This document shows positions 63,276 to 64,000 of a DNA stretch of 64,000 bases, one piece after another. How positions within the stretch are numbered: position 1 is the stretch's first letter; the number at the start of each line of letters is the position of its first letter. The notes below the pieces were generated by a model. It searched no databases. It was not told the DNA's origin and was given only the letters and a program-made list of their open reading frames with translations. Origin of the DNA: Flavobacterium sediminis (GTDB lineage: Bacteria > Bacteroidota > Bacteroidia > Flavobacteriales > Flavobacteriaceae); the NCBI RefSeq assembly GCF_003148385.1, contig NZ_CP029463.1, positions 1,550,001-1,614,000 of the forward strand, read 5' to 3'. A program made the position numbers and the translations under genes.

Positions 63276-64000
63276 ATGAAAAAAATTACATATATATATA
63301 TTGTTTTAAGTGCTTTTGCTGCTAATTCGCAAGTGGGAATTAAAACCTATACGCCGGAGGAAGAATTGCATATCGCGGGAACCGATTCTAATATTAGAAT
63401 AGAAGGTCTCGGGCAGTTTTACAATCCGAATAATTTAGGAACCGGATTGACGACCAAAGTTTATGCTGATGCAAATGGAGATTTGGTGCTTGGAACATTA
63501 CAGGACAATGTTGACGTTATTTTTGATTCTGAAAATTATTTAGAAGATGTTCAGAATCCAACCTCTTTAATTAATCAAACAGGAGAAGGATCAGGATTTA
63601 GTGAAGTTGGTATACCCATAGGAGGTACAGCTACTTCCTTTACATTGACCCAGCCGGCAATTGTTGAGGTTAATTATTCTGTGAGTTGGAATATCGGAAA
63701 AAATGCTACGGACAGATCCAGACTGGATGACTATAGAGCAAGGATTATTCAAACAGGAATATATTTCAGGCAAGGTAACTATTTAGGGCCAACAGTCATA
63801 ACTGATTATTATGGAAACCCAATTAACGGAATACCTCTTTGTATTACGTCAACCTGTAGTGAACAAGCTGGTGTTATTGCAATTAACGGGCAGTTTTACA
63901 ATAATAATTACCTAAAAGAAGGAGAATGGAAAAATTTCAGAAATACGGCTTCCGATTATGTGATTTTGGGACCGGGAACCTATACACCTATGTTTGTGGC
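63276..64000 (+). CDS. Secreted protein, tandem paralogue 3 (cut by window end)
   Basis: At least 241 residues, open at the right edge. Begins MKKITYIYIVLSAFAANSQ, then VGIKTYTPEEELHIAG, NIRIEGLGQFYNPNN, VYADANGDLVLG, so it is a third member of the set. The domain continues with AIVEVNYSVSWNIGKNA and later LGPGTYTPMFVA. It lies 11 bases after paralogue 2, in the same operon. C-terminus not seen. Confidence 0.7.
   Translation, partial: MKKITYIYIVLSAFAANSQVGIKTYTPEEELHIAGTDSNIRIEGLGQFYNPNNLGTGLTTKVYADANGDLVLGTLQDNVDVIFDSENYLEDVQNPTSLINQTGEGSGFSEVGIPIGGTATSFTLTQPAIVEVNYSVSWNIGKNATDRSRLDDYRARIIQTGIYFRQGNYLGPTVITDYYGNPINGIPLCITSTCSEQAGVIAINGQFYNNNYLKEGEWKNFRNTASDYVILGPGTYTPMFV

Overview
The window comes from a gliding or gliding-descended member of the Bacteroidota, almost certainly Flavobacteriaceae. 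Evidence: AT-rich DNA, a gldH gene, TAnnTTTG-type -7 promoter boxes instead of sigma70 boxes, few Shine-Dalgarno sequences, many short-signal lipoproteins, and typical neighbourhoods (purD / DUF6341 / DUF6427 / upp / DUF4254 / GT9, and ricT / gldH / PBP1A / sco). No rRNA, tRNA, CRISPR array, insertion sequence or prophage was recognised.

Layout. 1-17.6 kb is a surface-polysaccharide locus: a truncated gmd at the left edge, an island on the minus strand (SDR epimerase, GtrB-like GT2, GtrII-like membrane transferase), then a long, mostly overlapping plus-strand operon with five clear glycosyltransferases plus one GT-like protein, a Wzx-type flippase, two Wzy/WaaL-type proteins, a UDP-glucuronate decarboxylase and a WcaJ-type initiating transferase. 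A PaaK-like ligase closes it at 17.7-19.0 kb. 19-24 kb is housekeeping (purD, upp, DUF4254 and GT9). 24-31 kb holds a flavin/2Fe-2S reductase, a PadR operon ending in gene remnants, a thioesterase, an HU-CCDC81/SPOR protein, a lipoprotein cytochrome c and an RprXY-like two-component system. 31-37.5 kb holds DUF1573, ogt, a serine hydrolase, an exonuclease, a fused SpmA/SpmB-type protein, a structured-RNA candidate and fumarase. 37.5-44.8 kb holds rlmI between two inverted-repeat elements, scoAB with an inserted four-helix-bundle gene, PBP1A, gldH and ricT. 44.9-47.8 kb is a translationally coupled trhO-trhP-ferredoxin operon for tRNA wobble-uridine hydroxylation. 47.9-50.2 kb pairs a tiny Tat-lipoprotein made of GYYDD repeats with a two-domain glycosyltransferase. 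50.2-56.2 kb has recA, a lipoprotein / ECF sigma / trans-envelope beta-barrel cassette, plsC and trpS. 56.3-61.5 kb is a minus-strand run hemH-MATE-hemJ-histidine kinase-enoyl-CoA hydratase. The right end has three tandem secreted paralogues, the last cut by the window.

A striking global feature is that eight genes (GT4, UDP-glucuronate decarboxylase, WcaJ-like, exonuclease, scoB, PBP1A, trhP, and the two-domain GT) are each broken by the loss of one base at a short G run of the coding strand. Reading across each gap restores a full-length family member. The most likely cause is homopolymer under-calling in the assembly rather than gene decay; I annotate these as whole genes and give the break position. 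The best candidates for little-described biology are the GYYDD lipopeptide with its glycosyltransferase, the single-polypeptide ECF regulator / outer-membrane barrel, and the tRNA-hydroxylation operon in which TrhO has acquired the C-terminal domain of its neighbour TrhP.
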